Made by a program: the position numbers and the translations under genes
The notes under the pieces: generated by a model
What the model was told of the DNA's origin: nothing
The model's input: only the letters and a program-made list of their open reading frames with translations
Databases searched by the model: none
Source of the DNA: Oceanospirillum sp047518265
GTDB lineage: Bacteria; Pseudomonadota; Gammaproteobacteria; Pseudomonadales; Halomonadaceae
DNA: 64,000 nt
NCBI GenBank assembly: GCA_047518265.1
Contig: JAKZRG010000053.1
Location: 1 to 64,000 of the forward strand
Direction of reading: 5' to 3'
Shown here: piece after piece, positions 63,421-64,000 of the stretch
How positions within the stretch are numbered: the stretch's first letter is position 1
Layout of the letters: every line of letters starts with the position of its first letter

Positions 63421-64000
63421 ATGGCTCAAAATAAACCGCTTTCTGGCGTCCGTGTATTGGACCTGACTCAATTATTACCTGGCCCTATGTGTACCCTGCA
63501 TCTGGCGGATTTAGGTGCGGAAGTCATCAAAATCGAACCACCTAAAGCCGGTGATCCGGTACGGGGCGGTAAAGGTAAACTCTCCACCATGTTCCTGATG
63601 CTAAACCGTAATAAACGTTCATTGGAAGTGGATCTGCGCTCTGATGATGGCCTGGACCTGTTTAAAAAACTGGTGGCTACCGCAGATGTCTTGGTTGAAG
63701 GTTTTCGTCCCGGCGTGACCAACCGCTTGGGTATTGGCTACGAAGCTATGAAGGATATCAATCCACGCTTGGTTTATTGCTCTATCACAGGTTACGGCCA
63801 GGAAGGCCCTCTATCTCAAGCCGCTGGTCACGATATTAACTATCAATCTCTGGCCGGTGTGCTGGAACAAAGCGGTATTGCCGGTGGTGCACCATCACAG
63901 GGTAACTTCCCTATTGCCGATCTGGCGGGCGGCTCCATGTCAGCAGCCACAGGTATTCTGGCAGCACTGTTTGATGCCAGCCGTAACGGCCTGGGTCGTC
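63421..64000 (+). CDS. CaiB/BaiF protein, alpha-methylacyl-CoA racemase-like (3' end outside the window)
   Basis: The visible 193 residues are a CaiB-fold N-terminus (GVRVLDLTQLLPGPMCTLHLADLGAEVIKIE). The His-Asp pair H137-D138 is in AGHDINYQSLAG and an Asp, D167, is in PIADLAGGS. This combination is typical of alpha-methylacyl-CoA racemase rather than formyl-CoA transferase. The enzyme interconverts (R)- and (S)-2-methylacyl-CoA, needed to beta-oxidise methyl-branched or sterol side chains. The gene continues past 64000. Confidence 0.87.
   Translation, partial: MAQNKPLSGVRVLDLTQLLPGPMCTLHLADLGAEVIKIEPPKAGDPVRGGKGKLSTMFLMLNRNKRSLEVDLRSDDGLDLFKKLVATADVLVEGFRPGVTNRLGIGYEAMKDINPRLVYCSITGYGQEGPLSQAAGHDINYQSLAGVLEQSGIAGGAPSQGNFPIADLAGGSMSAATGILAALFDASRNGLGR

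Overview
The window looks like chromosome from a marine gammaproteobacterium of the Oceanospirillales/Pseudomonadales type. The pointers are a Pseudomonas-che2-like chemosensory operon, a six-gene Mrp antiporter operon with fused MrpA/MrpB, a PA3286-like KAS III, many c-di-GMP and sensor proteins, and large acyl-CoA catabolic clusters. The genus is inferred from gene content only.

Layout. 1-5.8 kb: a minus-strand chemosensory operon mcp-cheY-cheA-cheW-(PAS-PAS mcp), cut by the window start. 6-16 kb: a CHASE-PAS-GGDEF-EAL protein, a CpxRA-like two-component pair and a very large hybrid kinase. 16.5-22.4 kb: the Mrp Na+/H+ antiporter operon (AB, C, D, E, F, G). 22.5-27.1 kb: a KAS III-like synthase, a KamA-family radical SAM aminomutase and a REC-REC-PAS-GGEEF cyclase.

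27.1-35.3 kb is an accessory island lying between two tRNA-Val(GAC) genes that sit in a perfect 90-bp direct repeat. It holds wreckage of a lambda-type prophage: a 5'-truncated portal gene (gpB) and a 41-codon N-terminal stub of the gpC head protease. The 4.5 kb between these two fragments is cargo: a three-gene set (C4 zinc-finger protein, membrane protein, DUF4062 protein), a KilA-N antirepressor behind a C4-antisense-RNA-like leader, a TumE/TumA toxin-antitoxin pair and a small basic protein. A TonB-receptor-like barrel without a plug and a lone TIR-like protein complete the island. The zinc-finger/membrane/DUF4062 set and the TIR gene are the best candidates for undescribed defence functions.

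35.4-44 kb: pirin, DoxX and a divergent LysR regulator; then ETF-quinone oxidoreductase, thiolase, MaoC hydratase, SDR dehydrogenase and a DUF1329 protein. 44.4-49 kb: an MCP and an octaheme cytochrome-TPR protein. 49.3-52 kb is a second accessory patch: an ATPase fragment, two integron-cassette-like genes with an attC-type site but no integrase, and a decayed IS1182-type transposase.

53.3-64 kb: periplasmic sulfatase, crotonase, GMC alcohol oxidoreductase and a four-helix membrane protein on the minus strand, then thiolase, FadB-like multifunctional enzyme, nitronate monooxygenase-like enzyme and an alpha-methylacyl-CoA racemase-type CaiB protein on the plus strand. Together with the 37.8-44 kb genes these suggest catabolism of a (possibly sulfated) branched or polycyclic alcohol by beta-oxidation, with electrons passed to quinone by ETF-QO. 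Start codons were moved wherever a Shine-Dalgarno sequence favoured an internal ATG or GTG.
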